A stretch of DNA of 64,000 bases from NCBI RefSeq assembly GCF_040954645.1, contig NC_092804.1, positions 41,321,753-41,385,752 on the forward strand, written 5' to 3'. Position numbers and translations under genes: made by a program. Shown here one piece after another: positions 45,965 to 57,441 of this stretch; position 1 is the first letter of the stretch; each line of letters starts with the position of its first letter. The stretch comes from Diabrotica undecimpunctata. Taxonomy: Eukaryota > Arthropoda > Insecta > Coleoptera > Chrysomelidae. A model generated the notes under the pieces. It saw nothing but the letters and a program-made list of their open reading frames with translations. It was not told where the DNA came from and did no database searches.

Positions 45965-47205
45965 CATCAGGTACAGCCAATAGTTGCCCAGCAAACCAAC
46001 TTTTCTCATTCTACATCAAACTCTCAAGTTGACTTAAACTTACAAAACAATCCAGAAACACAGAATGAATATGATTCGATGTCACATAAAGAACATGAAG
46101 ACTCTCAAAATAATACATACCCATAGCAAACAATTAGATCAAAAAGAAAAAGGCTTAAACGTCAAGATTCTAAAGCATAAGAAGCTACAATTACACTTTC
46201 AAATAGTTTTCAGCCACTTTCACAGGAAAACTTCGTAAATGATACGAATAAAAATCCACCAACCTCAAAACCCCCTTCTATTTTTATATACGGCGGCGTG
46301 AATGAGTATAGTAAAATAATGGATAATTTAGCTCAAGCAGTAGAAGTAGAAACTTATTTGACTAAAGCCTTAACAAACAACATAATAAAAATTTTACCAA
46401 AGACACCTGAATCCTACAGAAAACTAATACATCACGTACGAGAGGAAAAAATCGTCCACCATATATACGAACCTAAGGAAGACAGAGCATACAGAGCAGT
46501 TATTCGAGATCTACATCACTCCTTTTCGATAGATGGAATAAAAGCGGAAATCCAGAAACAGAGTCATAAGGTAAGGAACGTTACAAATGTCAGACACAGA
46601 TTGAACCGTGAACCATTACCAATATTTTTTGTGGACCTCGAGGCTTAAACGAACAACAAAGAACTATTTGCACTACAGTATATACAATATTGTAAAATAA
46701 GGGTAGAACCACCGAGAATTAAAAGAAATATACCACAATGTACACGATGTCAAGAATATAGTCACACTAAAACGTACTGTGCAAAACCATATAATTGCGT
46801 AAAATGCGCTAGATTACACAACACAAAAGAAACCAAAAAACACGCCAGAAACTTGCACTAACTGCAACGGAAATCATCCTTATAATTAAAGAGGATGTTC
46901 TGTTCATCGTGAACTAGTAAAATGTCAGATATCATGACAAATCAAAACAAGTCACCACTAAAAATCCTGTCAACAATGTCAATGTAAATATATCTACCCA
47001 AATTTATGCTCATAATTTCAACAGAATCAGTTATAGAGACGCTGCCATTGGAAACATAAATGCAGATAACAAAAATAACAACGATAAATTAGCGGATAAA
47101 CTATGAAATTTCTTAAACGAATTTAAAAATATGTTCTCTCAACTCTTAAACCAAAATAGCATCATTTTAACCATATTAACTACAGTCATTAACAAAATAA
47201 AATAG
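45965..47205 (+). pseudogene. Jockey LINE ORF1 (PRE_C2HC and zinc knuckles)
   Basis: Gag-like ORF1. An N-terminal polar region (SQVDLNLQNNPETQNEYDSM) precedes a core, mostly open from 46,298 to 46,648: IFIYGGVNEYSKIMDNLAQA, EDRAYRAVIRDLHHSFSIDG (the PRE_C2HC-associated domain) and LPIFFVDLEA. Knuckles follow in another frame: IPQCTRCQEYSHTKTYC and CVKCARLHNTKE, then a third degraded one, CTNCNGNHPYN. At least four lesions. Confidence 0.8.
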
Positions 47206-47209
47206 CTTT

Positions 47210-49745
47210 CAAGTCACTACGAATAGCGTCGTGGAATACTAATGGCATTTCAGACCATATACTAGAGATATCACTGTTTTTAAAAATGTATAATATAGAC
47301 ATTCTTTTAATATCTGAAAGCCATGCCACACAAAGAACGGCTATTAAGATACCTTACTATACTGTGTATTATGCAAACTAATCAAACGGAGCAGCACATG
47401 CAAATTCTGCCGTTATTATTAAATCAAAAATTAAACACTTTGCAGTCCAATCTTATATTACGGAAAAAATTCAAACAGCAATCAGTAAAATCAAAACAAA
47501 CACCTCCCTCAGTGTATCATTAGTCTACAGTCCACCTAGACATCCAATTTCAAGCGAAAAGTATCATACAAACTCTTGGATTAAAATTCATAGTAGTAGG
47601 AGACTGGAATTCCAAAGACACCACATGGGGTTCCAAATTAATCACGCCTAAAGGTCGAGCAATAATGAATATCATCAAACAAAATAACTTTAGATACTTA
47701 TCTACGGGAGAACCCACATACTGGCCTACGGATGTCAACACAATTCCAGATTTGGTAGATTTTGCTGTAATAAAAGGAATATCTAACATCCATAGTGCCA
47801 TAGAGTAAAACTTCGATTTAACATCCGATCACAGTACAATAGTAATAACTTTAAGTACACACCTAATATGGAGAACACCACCACCCAAACTCACAACTAA
47901 ATAAACAAACTGGGATGTTTTCCAAAATCCTGTAAATACAAAGATTAGATTAGATATTAGGATAAAAGAAAACCAAGATATAGAGAAAGCAGTAGACTAT
48001 TTGATAACAGTTTTACAAACAACATGATGGAAAGCAACGCCACAGCGCCAAAGAAGTGTACAAAAAAACCATAATATCCCCTCCATATAAGAGAACTTAT
48101 AGCAAAAAAAAGAAGAGCTCGGCGCATATGGCAACAAACGAGAAAACCACTAAATAAAACATACCTTAACAGGATAAGTCATAGACTAAATAGAGCATTA
48201 CATGAAGAAAAAAACGACTCTTTCCAGTTTTATGTTTCGAATTTCTCACATGAAGACCACTCTATATTAATAGCTACAAAAAAATTTAAACGATCGACAA
48301 TAACAAATTCACCTTTAAGAAAAACAGATATGACCTGGACCCTCACAAACGTAGAAAAAACAACAGTATTCGCAGAGCATCTTACAACTGTATTCGCAGC
48401 ACCAGATACTAATAACGATGAAGATGATGATATAAGAATGTACCTTTAAACTTTACGTCAACTATCTCTTCCTCTGACAACATTTGCTCCGACAGAGGTT
48501 CGACAACAAATAAAAATGCTAAATCCTAAGAAAGCTCCTGGCTATGATTTGATAACAGCAGAATTACTTCAGACGCTACCGAGAAAAGCAATGGTGTTAT
48601 TAACAATAATATACAACAGCATACTACGTCTTCAATACTTTCCAATACAATGAAAATTTGCTCAAGTTACTATGATTCCGAAACCTGGTAAGCCCGCAAC
48701 GCAAGCAAATTCATATCGCCCTATAAGCCTACTACCAATAACGTCGAAAGTATTAGAAAGGCTACTATTACATAAAATCGAGCAAGTTGTTCTCATAAAC
48801 GAAATTATACTACAAAGGTAAATATAATAAAACAACTCTCGAAGAGAAAAAGTTTTGCGCTGGAGTGTTTCTAGATATACAATAGGCATTTAATAAAGTA
48901 TTGCATAAACGTTGTCCGTATGTCCTCTACAAACTGAAATCACACCTAACAGACCAACCATTCTTTATACTAATATCACCTTACTGACCGTTACTTTACT
49001 ACATCATACAATCTGGCGTACTCTAAGGTAGCGTTTTGGGCCAATTTCTGTATCTGGTATTTACAACAGATGTTCCAACCAGTAATGATACCGTCTTAGC
49101 TACATTTGCCGATGACACGGGAATCTTGGCAGTGGATATCTACCTTAATGTAGCATCACAAAAAGTACAAAATCATTTAGATCAATTGCACTACTAGCTT
49201 AATGCTAGCAAGCATTAAGAGAGAAAGCAAGCAAACAAAAAAATCTACATGTCCATAAGTTTGTATTAATAATACTCCCATTTCTCAAACAGTTGTCAAA
49301 TACTTGGGATTGCACCTGGATAAAAAACTTACATGGACAACGCACATAAAAACTAAACGGAAACAACTAGATCTTAAACTAAAAAAATATGAACTGGCTA
49401 TTTAACAAAAGGTCTTAGTTATCTCTTGAAAATAAACTGCTTAAAAACCAGTTTGGGCATATGGAATAGAACCATAGGGCTGTAGTAAACCTTCAAATAT
49501 GAAGATACTTCAAACATTAAAATCCAAAATACTCCGTATGATAAGTAAAGCTCCATGGTATGTATCTAACCAAACACTTCACAATGATCTGGACATCCCG
49601 TTACTTTAGGACATAATAAAGTATCTCTCAATAAAATATAAAAATGGCATCACTGATCACAACAATGAACTGATCAATAACTTATTTACCCAACCACTTG
49701 ATGAAAGAAGATTGAAGAGGGTGTGGCCAGAAGACCTACCGCAAT
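47210..49745 (+). pseudogene. Jockey LINE ORF2: endonuclease and reverse transcriptase
   Basis: The APE-type endonuclease starts LRIASWNTNGISDHILEISL and continues IDILLISESHATQR, VVGDWNSKDTTWGSK (catalytic Asp-Trp-Asn) and AIKG-type ISNIHSA. RT blocks: IKMLNPKKAPGYDLITAELL, VTMIPKPGKPATQANSYRPI, LLPITSKVLERLLLHKIEQV, a broken GVFLDIQ(A)FNKV motif A, SGVL-GSVLGQ motif B, and LATFADDTGILAVD motif C with FADD. The C-terminus ends KRVWPEDLPQ. Domain order and motifs fit the Jockey clade. Stops occur every 100-300 bases in its second half. Confidence 0.85.
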
Positions 49746-49884
49746 AATACTTAGTAGTAGTCTGTAAGTAAATAACTCACGTTAATTTACTTACAGACTA
49801 TTTACTTATTATTCTGTGTATAGAGTAAATTTTAAAGATGTAATGTAACAATAATAGTTATTTAACCAACCAGTGTATTAATAA

Positions 49885-50620
49885 AGGCGATTAACAATTA
49901 AGATATTTTAACGCGTGAGCTAAGCGAGCGCGTTAATGTTCGAGATTGTTAATCGCCATTTTAATTCACGAGTTCGTTACAAAACTTTTCCGTCGACCGT
50001 ACTTTTCAGAAATAAAGATATCTTAGTTTAAATATTTATTTACTTAACAATAAACAACAATTTTTTCAGCTTTCATTGACTTTGTTCAAAGTTTCCTTAG
50101 TGGTAGTTTTATTATAGTCAACATTAATAGTCGAAATAGTGCAATTACTGAAATTAAAGGAAGATATTGATAAATGATTATCTGCTGTATAGCATTTTGA
50201 CAAATTTATATTTAAGTCTTCTTGGAACTCTTCTTCTTGTAAATTCTGTGATAGAAGAAGTTAAATTCTTTTAGAGTTAAATTAAACTCTTCGTCAATAG
50301 CCATCCTTTGATTTTTCAAATACACAGAATTTTAAACAATAAAGTAAATAATGACATACAATGACAGATAGTACTAACAGCGGCTACTTCATTTTAAATT
50401 AATTTGTTAGTGGTAATATAAATAGGTATATGTTTAGTTGCCTACACCACACGTCACTGCCAATCACAGAGCGTTTAATTAATTTATGCAAGCAATGTAT
50501 GTTGTGTTGCCTATAATAAAATCGTTTATTAATAGAAAATCATTCATTAATAGGGGTCATTAATCAATGATTTTGAGGGTGTTAAAATTGATCATAAATG
50601 GACGGTCGACGGAAAAAAAT
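49885..50620. mobile_element. Candidate palindromic non-autonomous DNA element
   Basis: A hairpin block at 49,885-49,960 (GGCGATTAACAAT / ATTGTTAATCGCC, with an inner TTAACGCG / CGCGTTAA) lies beside TTTTCCGTCGACCGT at 49,987. The complement of the last motif, ACGGTCGACGGAAAA, occurs at 50,592, giving inverted ends about 600 bases apart. There is no coding sequence in between. Superfamily unknown. Confidence 0.45.
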
Positions 50621-50639
50621 TTTAATGAACAATAATATT

Positions 50640-52532
50640 TTATTAATATGATTTTATATATTGCGGTTATGTCAAAATTTGGATTGCCCAAATTAATAAT
50701 AAGAAATTAGCCAGTAGAAATGTTATTTTCAGTAAGAAATGGTGTGAATTATTTTTAAAAGATTATTTGAAAAGCTACCTCTAAAAGCGTAAATTTTAAA
50801 AATTTTCAGGAAGCAAACAATAATCGTATTTAACAATTGTGTCTGAAAATATCAATATAATAAAAATGTAATTAGTTTTTAAATGTTTTATCTGAAACAA
50901 AAAATAAATACACGTATATCTAGAAAAAATTGTGCTTTTTTTATACATATTCTTTTTCTCATAACTAAATTAGACAGAAGAAATAATAATAATCACTTAT
51001 ATATTCTGTAACTTAAAAATATGATTAGTGTACTCATATTTCTAGTTTGTATTATTGCATATAATTTATGAGTATTACTTATTATTTATATAAAATACTT
51101 CAACAAGCTTAGTAACTTATAGTATTCTATTTTAATAATATATGTGAGATTATTTCATAAGATATTTTCAATTTCCCAGTAAAAAGGGATAAAATTAATA
51201 CTTTTTCTTTTGAATTTCCCGCCAAATGATGATTAGTAATGACCCTACTCGCAAGTGGTAATAATAAACGAAATTTATACATTGCGTTGCCTATCTACCT
51301 GTATATACTATATTATTTATCTATGATCTCTATCCCTATTCATAAAAAAGGATAACTAACTGTATGCATAACATATAGGTTAATATATACGTCTATGTGG
51401 TATATAATATGTAAAGTTTGCAGTACAGACTTTTAAAACTAACAGAGAAGAGAAAGGCACTCACTACCTTGACAATGCCATGTCAATGCTACTGGCTTTG
51501 GTTTACTATATTTTCAAGGCAAAAACGACGTTTTGAAAATTTTAGCACTTACCCCCTTGTCAATGTCAATGCCTCAATTTCCATTATAATTTTCATTAAA
51601 ATTACTTATGATTGAATCCCTCTAAAATATATCTGTGGTAAACATACCCCAAGCACATAGTTTCAAGACTATTTTAAACCTTACCAAAACTATAAAAACG
51701 TAAAACTCTAAAGAATTTCCATTTTCTATATTTAACTTTTAGTCAAGTTCATAGTTCAAGCTTAGTGCATGTACAATCTTATTATACCTTAAATTTGCCA
51801 TATAACCTAAGGTGTTTTAAAAAAACATATCAGTTCATTTCACGCACACCATGTTTCCTTAAAAAAACAAGCAATAACATCATTTCAGGTTAACACCGGA
51901 GAGGCTAGCGTAATTTTTTCCGTTGTCGAAAAAATTTGAGAGTTCTTTTTACAACAAATTGAATACAAAGCTGTTTTCAATTAACCTACAAAAGTTTTGT
52001 TGAACGAAACCGTCGGGTGGTGTTTTCGCAATGCGAATAGCGTTTATTAGACTCGCTAGTCATGTGCACCAGGTCAAACAAGGTAATTAAATTTCACACT
52101 AGCACCAATCGTCATTTTTTAGTGAATTGCCAGACCTGATAACGAGCTGCAATTAGTTCCATGATATGTATGCAGTTAAGAATATAACTTGGTTGAATTC
52201 AATTTCGGTTTCGGCTTTGAGATGAGGTTGGAGAATAATCACTCTTTTAACAGAATTTGCTTAAACTCTATAGAACTAAAATCGAAAAGAATTAAATGGG
52301 AATTTTGTGAACTATTTAAATTGTAACGTTTTAACGTTGCACAAATTATTTCTAAAACCTTCTTTCAATTTCGTTCTGAAGTAAATATCATATTAAAAAT
52401 AGTAAGTAACATAACCTGAAATAGTAATAAAGATTTCATTTTTTATTATTTTTAATTCATATTAATCTCATGATTTCTATCCATAGTACCTATATGTTTC
52501 ATCTTCTTAGATATTTCTCTGTATATATATAT
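50640..52532. other. no gene recognised
   Basis: AT-rich 1.9 kb without a recognisable domain. It contains a short GC-richer patch around 52,005-52,060 of unknown nature. Confidence 0.4.
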
Positions 52533-53300
52533 ACAACGCAAAAGTCTAGGGATATTTTTATAAATAGACGTATTTTGTTTATCTCTAATCAACTTAAAAA
52601 AGTAATACAAAATTTGTAGTTTAAATTGTTGTTTAATATGTCAAAAACCATAAATTGCAAAAAAAAACAGAAAATTGGAGCAAAAAAAATAAATTGCAAA
52701 TCACTCATGTTTCACATACCACCATAAAATGACGTATTTCGTATTTTTGACATTTAAAAAATACGAAATATAAACTTAAAATAAAGTATGGCCACCACGT
52801 TGGTTTATCACAGTTCTACATCTAATGTTCATGCTCCGAATCACATTGTTAATGTCTGCTTGAGGTAGTTGTGTCCATTTTACTCTCAGAAGCTCTTTTC
52901 ATTGAAACTCATTGTAGATATTGCCCATATGTGGAGTAATTTTTCGTTGGAGCATGTCTCATACATGCTTAATGGGATTCAAGTCCGGTGATTGTGCTGG
53001 TTACGACAATACATCAATACTCTCGTTATCCAACCAATTTGTTACAATAAGCGCAACATGTGGTCGAGAGTTATCATACATAAAGTAAAAATTTTCTCCA
53101 ACAGCAGCAGCAAACGGGCGCACAACAGGTTCAAGAATAGTGTCCAAATATTGCTGACTTGTGAGAAAGCCACAAGGGAAAATGAGGTCAGTTCTTCCGT
53201 CAATCATGTTTCCGCCCCATACCATTAATGTACCACCTCTGTATGCATACACTTCTTCAAGATGTTGTAATCGTTTTCCATTTCCGTGTCGTCTCCGGTG
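52533..53300 (-). pseudogene. Tc1-like transposon 3' half with transposase fragment
   Basis: The minus strand from 53,252 reads GGTLMVWGGNMIDGRTDLIF, QQYLDTILEPVVRPFAAAVG, FMYDNSRPHVALIVTNWLDN (second catalytic Asp) and, after a frame change near 53,000, PAQSPDLNPIKHV with Lys where the third catalytic Glu is usual. The tail RGGHTLF ends near 52,785. The CAACGCAAAAGTCTAGGGA at 52,533 looks like the terminal repeat. The N-terminal DNA-binding half is missing. Confidence 0.75.
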
Positions 53301-54030
53301 TAATTAATAAACGTATGAAAAACTGATTGCAACTTGGTGCAAGTTTCCATGTTTATTAATTTGTCCAACTATTGCGCAATATGGTGTAATATTGCGTAGT
53401 TGGCCGGTACGCTCTTATTGTGGCATTATCTTGAAGAGACAATGCCATTATGGTTTTATTAGTTGGTGGAATAAAACACATTCTTTCTAAGAAGAAAAAA
53501 ACTCAGCTTCAGAGTCTTAGAAAGATTCGGAGCCCTTCGAGCAAAGTGCTCTAGGGAGCTACCCTACACGGGTAAAACCATGAGTTGACACTAATAATTC
53601 CCTAATTAAAAATGCAAAAATCAAATCACAATGTTTGGAACAAAAAATTACTCGTTAAGTAAAAAATATAAAAAACCTAAATATGTTTATTTTAATCGGT
53701 AAGATAGTTTCGAAACAAATTCAGATGTCGCTATTGCGTTCATAACGAAGCCATTTTATTGTTGCTTCTTAAAAGACACAAAAGATTATAAAGATGAATA
53801 ACTGTTCTGATGAGACTTATTAAGTCGAAATACGTATCCACAGATACATAGACGCTTTGTACGTGAAATCGAATCTTTGCTGTCTTTTTCATGTTTACTT
53901 TAGTTGTCGCTGTCACTGTCACCTATTTGCTGCTTTAAAATAATTGACAATTGTTAAAGAGGCGCGAATTTGAAAGTGTACCCAGGTTGAAATAAGGAAC
54001 ACTTGTTTTTCATTATTCCGTTTTTTACCA
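53301..54030. other. no gene recognised; hairpins at 53,366-53,407 and 53,424-53,456
   Basis: CCAACTATTGCGCAATAT faces its near-complement ATATTGCGTAGTTGG, followed by a TGGCATT...AATGCCA hairpin. A GC-richer stretch at 53,490-53,580 (GAGCCCTTCGAGCAAAGTGC) could be part of a short interspersed element; no A/B boxes were confidently identified. Confidence 0.4.
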
Positions 54031-54520
54031 ATACAAAGTGACTGAGGTTTGGAATACAATATTTTGAAATTTTTGAAATCCGATACCTCCATTCCAAACG
54101 ATTTCCATAGTTGCTTGTTTTTTAACGTCCTTTCAATTTACCCATGAACATGGTCTACCTCCATGTGGGTACGCCCTCTCAACAAAATTTGTAATCTATT
54201 GTTTTTAAATTTGGACATATTTTTAGTTGCCATAGGTAACTGAACATTAGCATTATATTACGATTTTGACTGGGACAATTGTCCGACCAAATAATTAAAT
54301 GTTCTACCGTAGAATGTGCAAAAACCCTTTCACTCCACTTTAATAATGCTGAAGCAATTTCATGTCCACTCCTTCCTGCATTCGATTCCTCCCACAGCAT
54401 GCATTAAGCCTTGTTTGCGGTGGAATCATAAATTGTCATGTTGAGTGTCCATAACTTTAAAGAATAAAGGCTTTGATTATTTGTCACGTAAGGGGTTGGA
54501 AGACATTTTGGTAAGTCAAC
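54030..54520 (-). pseudogene. Second copy of the uncharacterised DUF7869-like family
   Basis: The minus strand reads VDLPKCLPTPYVTNNQSLYS, LKLWTLNMTIYDSTANKA, a stop, CMLWEESNAGRSGHEIASAL, VEHLIIWSDNCPSQNRNIML, WQLKICPNLKTIDYKFC and, after a frame change, GHTHMEVDHVHG then IERTLKNKQLW. It matches the 13.5-kb copy block for block (WDES/WEES-x-G-x-x-G-x-x-E-I-x-S; S-D-x-C-x-x-Q; G-x-T-x-M-E-x-D-x-x-H-x-x-I-E) but is clearly diverged, so these are different members of a dispersed family. Two or more lesions; non-functional. Confidence 0.6.
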
Positions 54521-54719
54521 CATAATCACTGGTTTTATCAACTGATAATTTACTGGATATTTACCGCCGAGCTCTCTACATCCTCTTCGGTATCTTCTTC
54601 AGGGCTACCAAGGTCTTACTCTCCTGCGCCCCATACACTACTACACTGGGGTGTTGAACTAGAGCTGAAATTGAGTCGGAATTGCAGGTATAGAAATGGA
54701 ATCTTCATAAATGCTATTT

Positions 54720-55140
54720 TGGATTCTACGATTTTACAAATCTAATTTCTAATAATTGTGAATAATGCCTCGGTAGTGCTCTATTTAATTTATGGATAAG
54801 GCTTTCATGCCATATCTTATGGAAGGCTTGGGCCACATTCAGGAAGATAGCTGAACAGTTTTTTTTTTCTCTAGGGCCTTTTTAATGATGTTGGTGACTC
54901 TATGTACCTGATCTATCGTTGAATTACACTCTCTAAAGCCAAACTGATATGGTAGGATAAATATCTTCTCTTCGATGATTTATAGTCTTTTCATTAGGAT
55001 CTTTTCATATAATTTTGAAAGTACAAGCAATATTAAAATAGACCTGTAGGATGAAACCTCATAAACCTCAAATTTGGCGGCTTTCCTGGTGGTTCAATCT
55101 TTATGACTATTTTAAAGTCTTAGGGACTAGTCTTACTTGT
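54720..55140 (-). pseudogene. Jockey-type LINE reverse transcriptase fragment
   Basis: Minus-strand pieces in changing frames: KIVIKIEPPGKPP, NYMKRS, CNSTIDQVHRVTNIIKKAL and SAIFLNVAQAFHKIWHEGL-like (the L-D-V-A-Q-A-F-D motif A, decayed), with ALPR at the end. This order is that of Jockey-clade RT fingers and motif A. No endonuclease or later RT motifs are attached. Confidence 0.6.
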
Positions 55141-56048
55141 AATTATTTTTACAACATGGAAATATATTTTACTTTAAAATCTGATAATATTTATATTCTT
55201 AGTTTTATTACAAATTTCCTCTGAAGCTAGTTTATCATTTCTCCAGTCATCAGACCGAATTCTGGAGTTTTTTTCGCTGTGATTTTTTATTGTAACTAGA
55301 GTAATTTATAAGTGTGATTCTTATACTTTAAATTTAATTATAACACAACTATCATTAAAGATTAATAGCAATTTATTATGGTATAACACTGGTTCATCTA
55401 ACGACTTGACCATTCTTATTTTCTTTATTAATTTCACATTTTTCACATCCGTAATTATAATTAACGCTTTCGAAGCATCACATTATTATTTGATTGAAAT
55501 CCACTTCGTTTAAGAGCACTCAAGCTAATATTTGCTAAAATAAGCACCTCCGCATTCCTCCTCCATTAACTACCACTGATTATACCCCCACATAATCCGT
55601 TGCGTAAGGCAATGTTATATTTACCTCGGTTGCCTTGCTAATACTGTATATTCTCAACGTGGTCAGAAATTTTCAATACGCCAGGATTTAATCTACTTTG
55701 GGGTATTAGTCGACTTTCGGTTTTAGGCGTTGCCGTTGTTTGCTTTTCGTACATAATTTAATAAGTAGCAAAATAAACTTTTCTACATCATACAATGATT
55801 ATGAATTCTCGTTTGCGGAAATTCATTAAATTTTCCTCTAGAAATTTCTCTCATACATTTAGATACGTCAATATTAAATATGGTTTAGGCTTTCATGATG
55901 TAAAAAAAGAAATAAATGACGCAAAAAATCTAATAAATTGGAACAAAAAACTGACATCATATATATATATATTTTTTATAACTTTTCTAAAAAACCGCTA
56001 CATAACTGATTAAAAAATTCGCGGAAACACGCCGCTCTCCTTTTAGGC
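55141..56048. other. no gene recognised
   Basis: AT-rich; no domains or obvious repeats up to the start of the giant palindrome. Confidence 0.4.
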
Positions 56049-57441
56049 CAGGGAAATAAGCAAAAAAAGTACCCTGTTTTTGACACTCGTCCGGCCAGGC
56101 AAGCGACAGTTGTTTTGAGTGGTATGGATCTCTGTAACAAAAACCTATATGTTTCCTGCAGCCGATTTTTTGGACTTAATTAGTTATAAACAAATTAAAG
56201 TCAAAAAACCGAAAATTTTTGCTTTTTTCGTCTATCAGCAAAAAGTGAAGCATTTTAAACAAATTTTACAAGAGAAGAAACTTTTATGTCATATAAAAAT
56301 CTTTAAAATGGCGTTTTCTAAATGTTTCTATCCTTATTTTTTGCTTCGGAAGTTGCAAAATAGGTCAAAAATTTCGGATTTTTATCAATGATAATAACTT
56401 TTTTGAAAATAAACTTATAACATTTATATTTCATGGAAGGCTGTGTCTTGTAGTGCTTAAAATATGGTTAATATTTCAAAGTAATCGGTCAAATAGTTTA
56501 AAAGTTATTTTATTTGTTTTTCCCAAATTAATTTTTTTTGCAACAATATAAGTCAGAAAATTATATAGTTTTAGTAATTGTAAGGGTAGTTTCTAGAAGA
56601 AGAAGACTTGTTCTATTATTACCATTAAAAAAAAATAAGAAAATTAATTTTAAATATTGCAAAATAATTTTGCAAAAACATGTCGATTTTTTGCTTATAA
56701 ACAATTAGAATATCTTTTTAACCATTGCCTGTAAAAATATTACTTTTTTATTTTTAAAAAGCCTGAATTTTTTCAGAAATTTAAAAGAAAAAAAAATGTC
56801 CTAAAATAATTTGGGACATTTGATTATAACAATTAAGAAATTTTATTAGCGTTATTTAAAAGAACATACTTTATGGTCTAAATGTACCAAATTTTAAAAA
56901 TATTTCCCCGTAATAATATTTAAGGTAAGTTTGTATGTAAAACAGATATATTTATGATTAATGTATACTTCGTTAATAAAATTGTAAATAATTTATTAAT
57001 AATTTGATATAAATAAAGTTAGAATAATTTCTTTTCATACAAATTTTACTTATATATTTTTTTATCATATCTATGTAAATTTATCAATCTATTTTTTACA
57101 ATATTGTAAGTAAATCTAATCTAATACATCTAGTTTTTTCATTACAATAATTGCAAGTATTCAAATATACATTCAAAGATCATAATGTTATTCACAAAAT
57201 GAAATTTTTACATGTTGTAAAGGACTCACCTAGTGTCGAGTAAATGGACCATTCCATTTTGTTAGACCATTTTGTTTCACTAATTAAATGAAATATGGGT
57301 GTATATATAGGTATATACTAGGTGATTGATTAGTGTGAGGAAGCTCAGTAGATCTGTTATAGTAACAATTACAAAAAAAAGTTATTGACAAAAATTGTAG
57401 GCAGCTCTAAACTTCACATTTTAAAATTTGTTACAATCTTA

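Larger units (their letters stand above)
45960..49880 (+). mobile_element. Jockey-type LINE, nearly full length, decayed
   Basis: ORF1 and ORF2 remnants lie in the correct order on the plus strand over about 3.9 kb. The 3' UTR after 49,745 contains a 14-base hairpin (GTCTGTAAGTAAAT and complement, 49,757-49,799) and AATAAAGG near 49,880. Many stops and frameshifts are spread throughout, so it is an old insertion. Confidence 0.8.
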
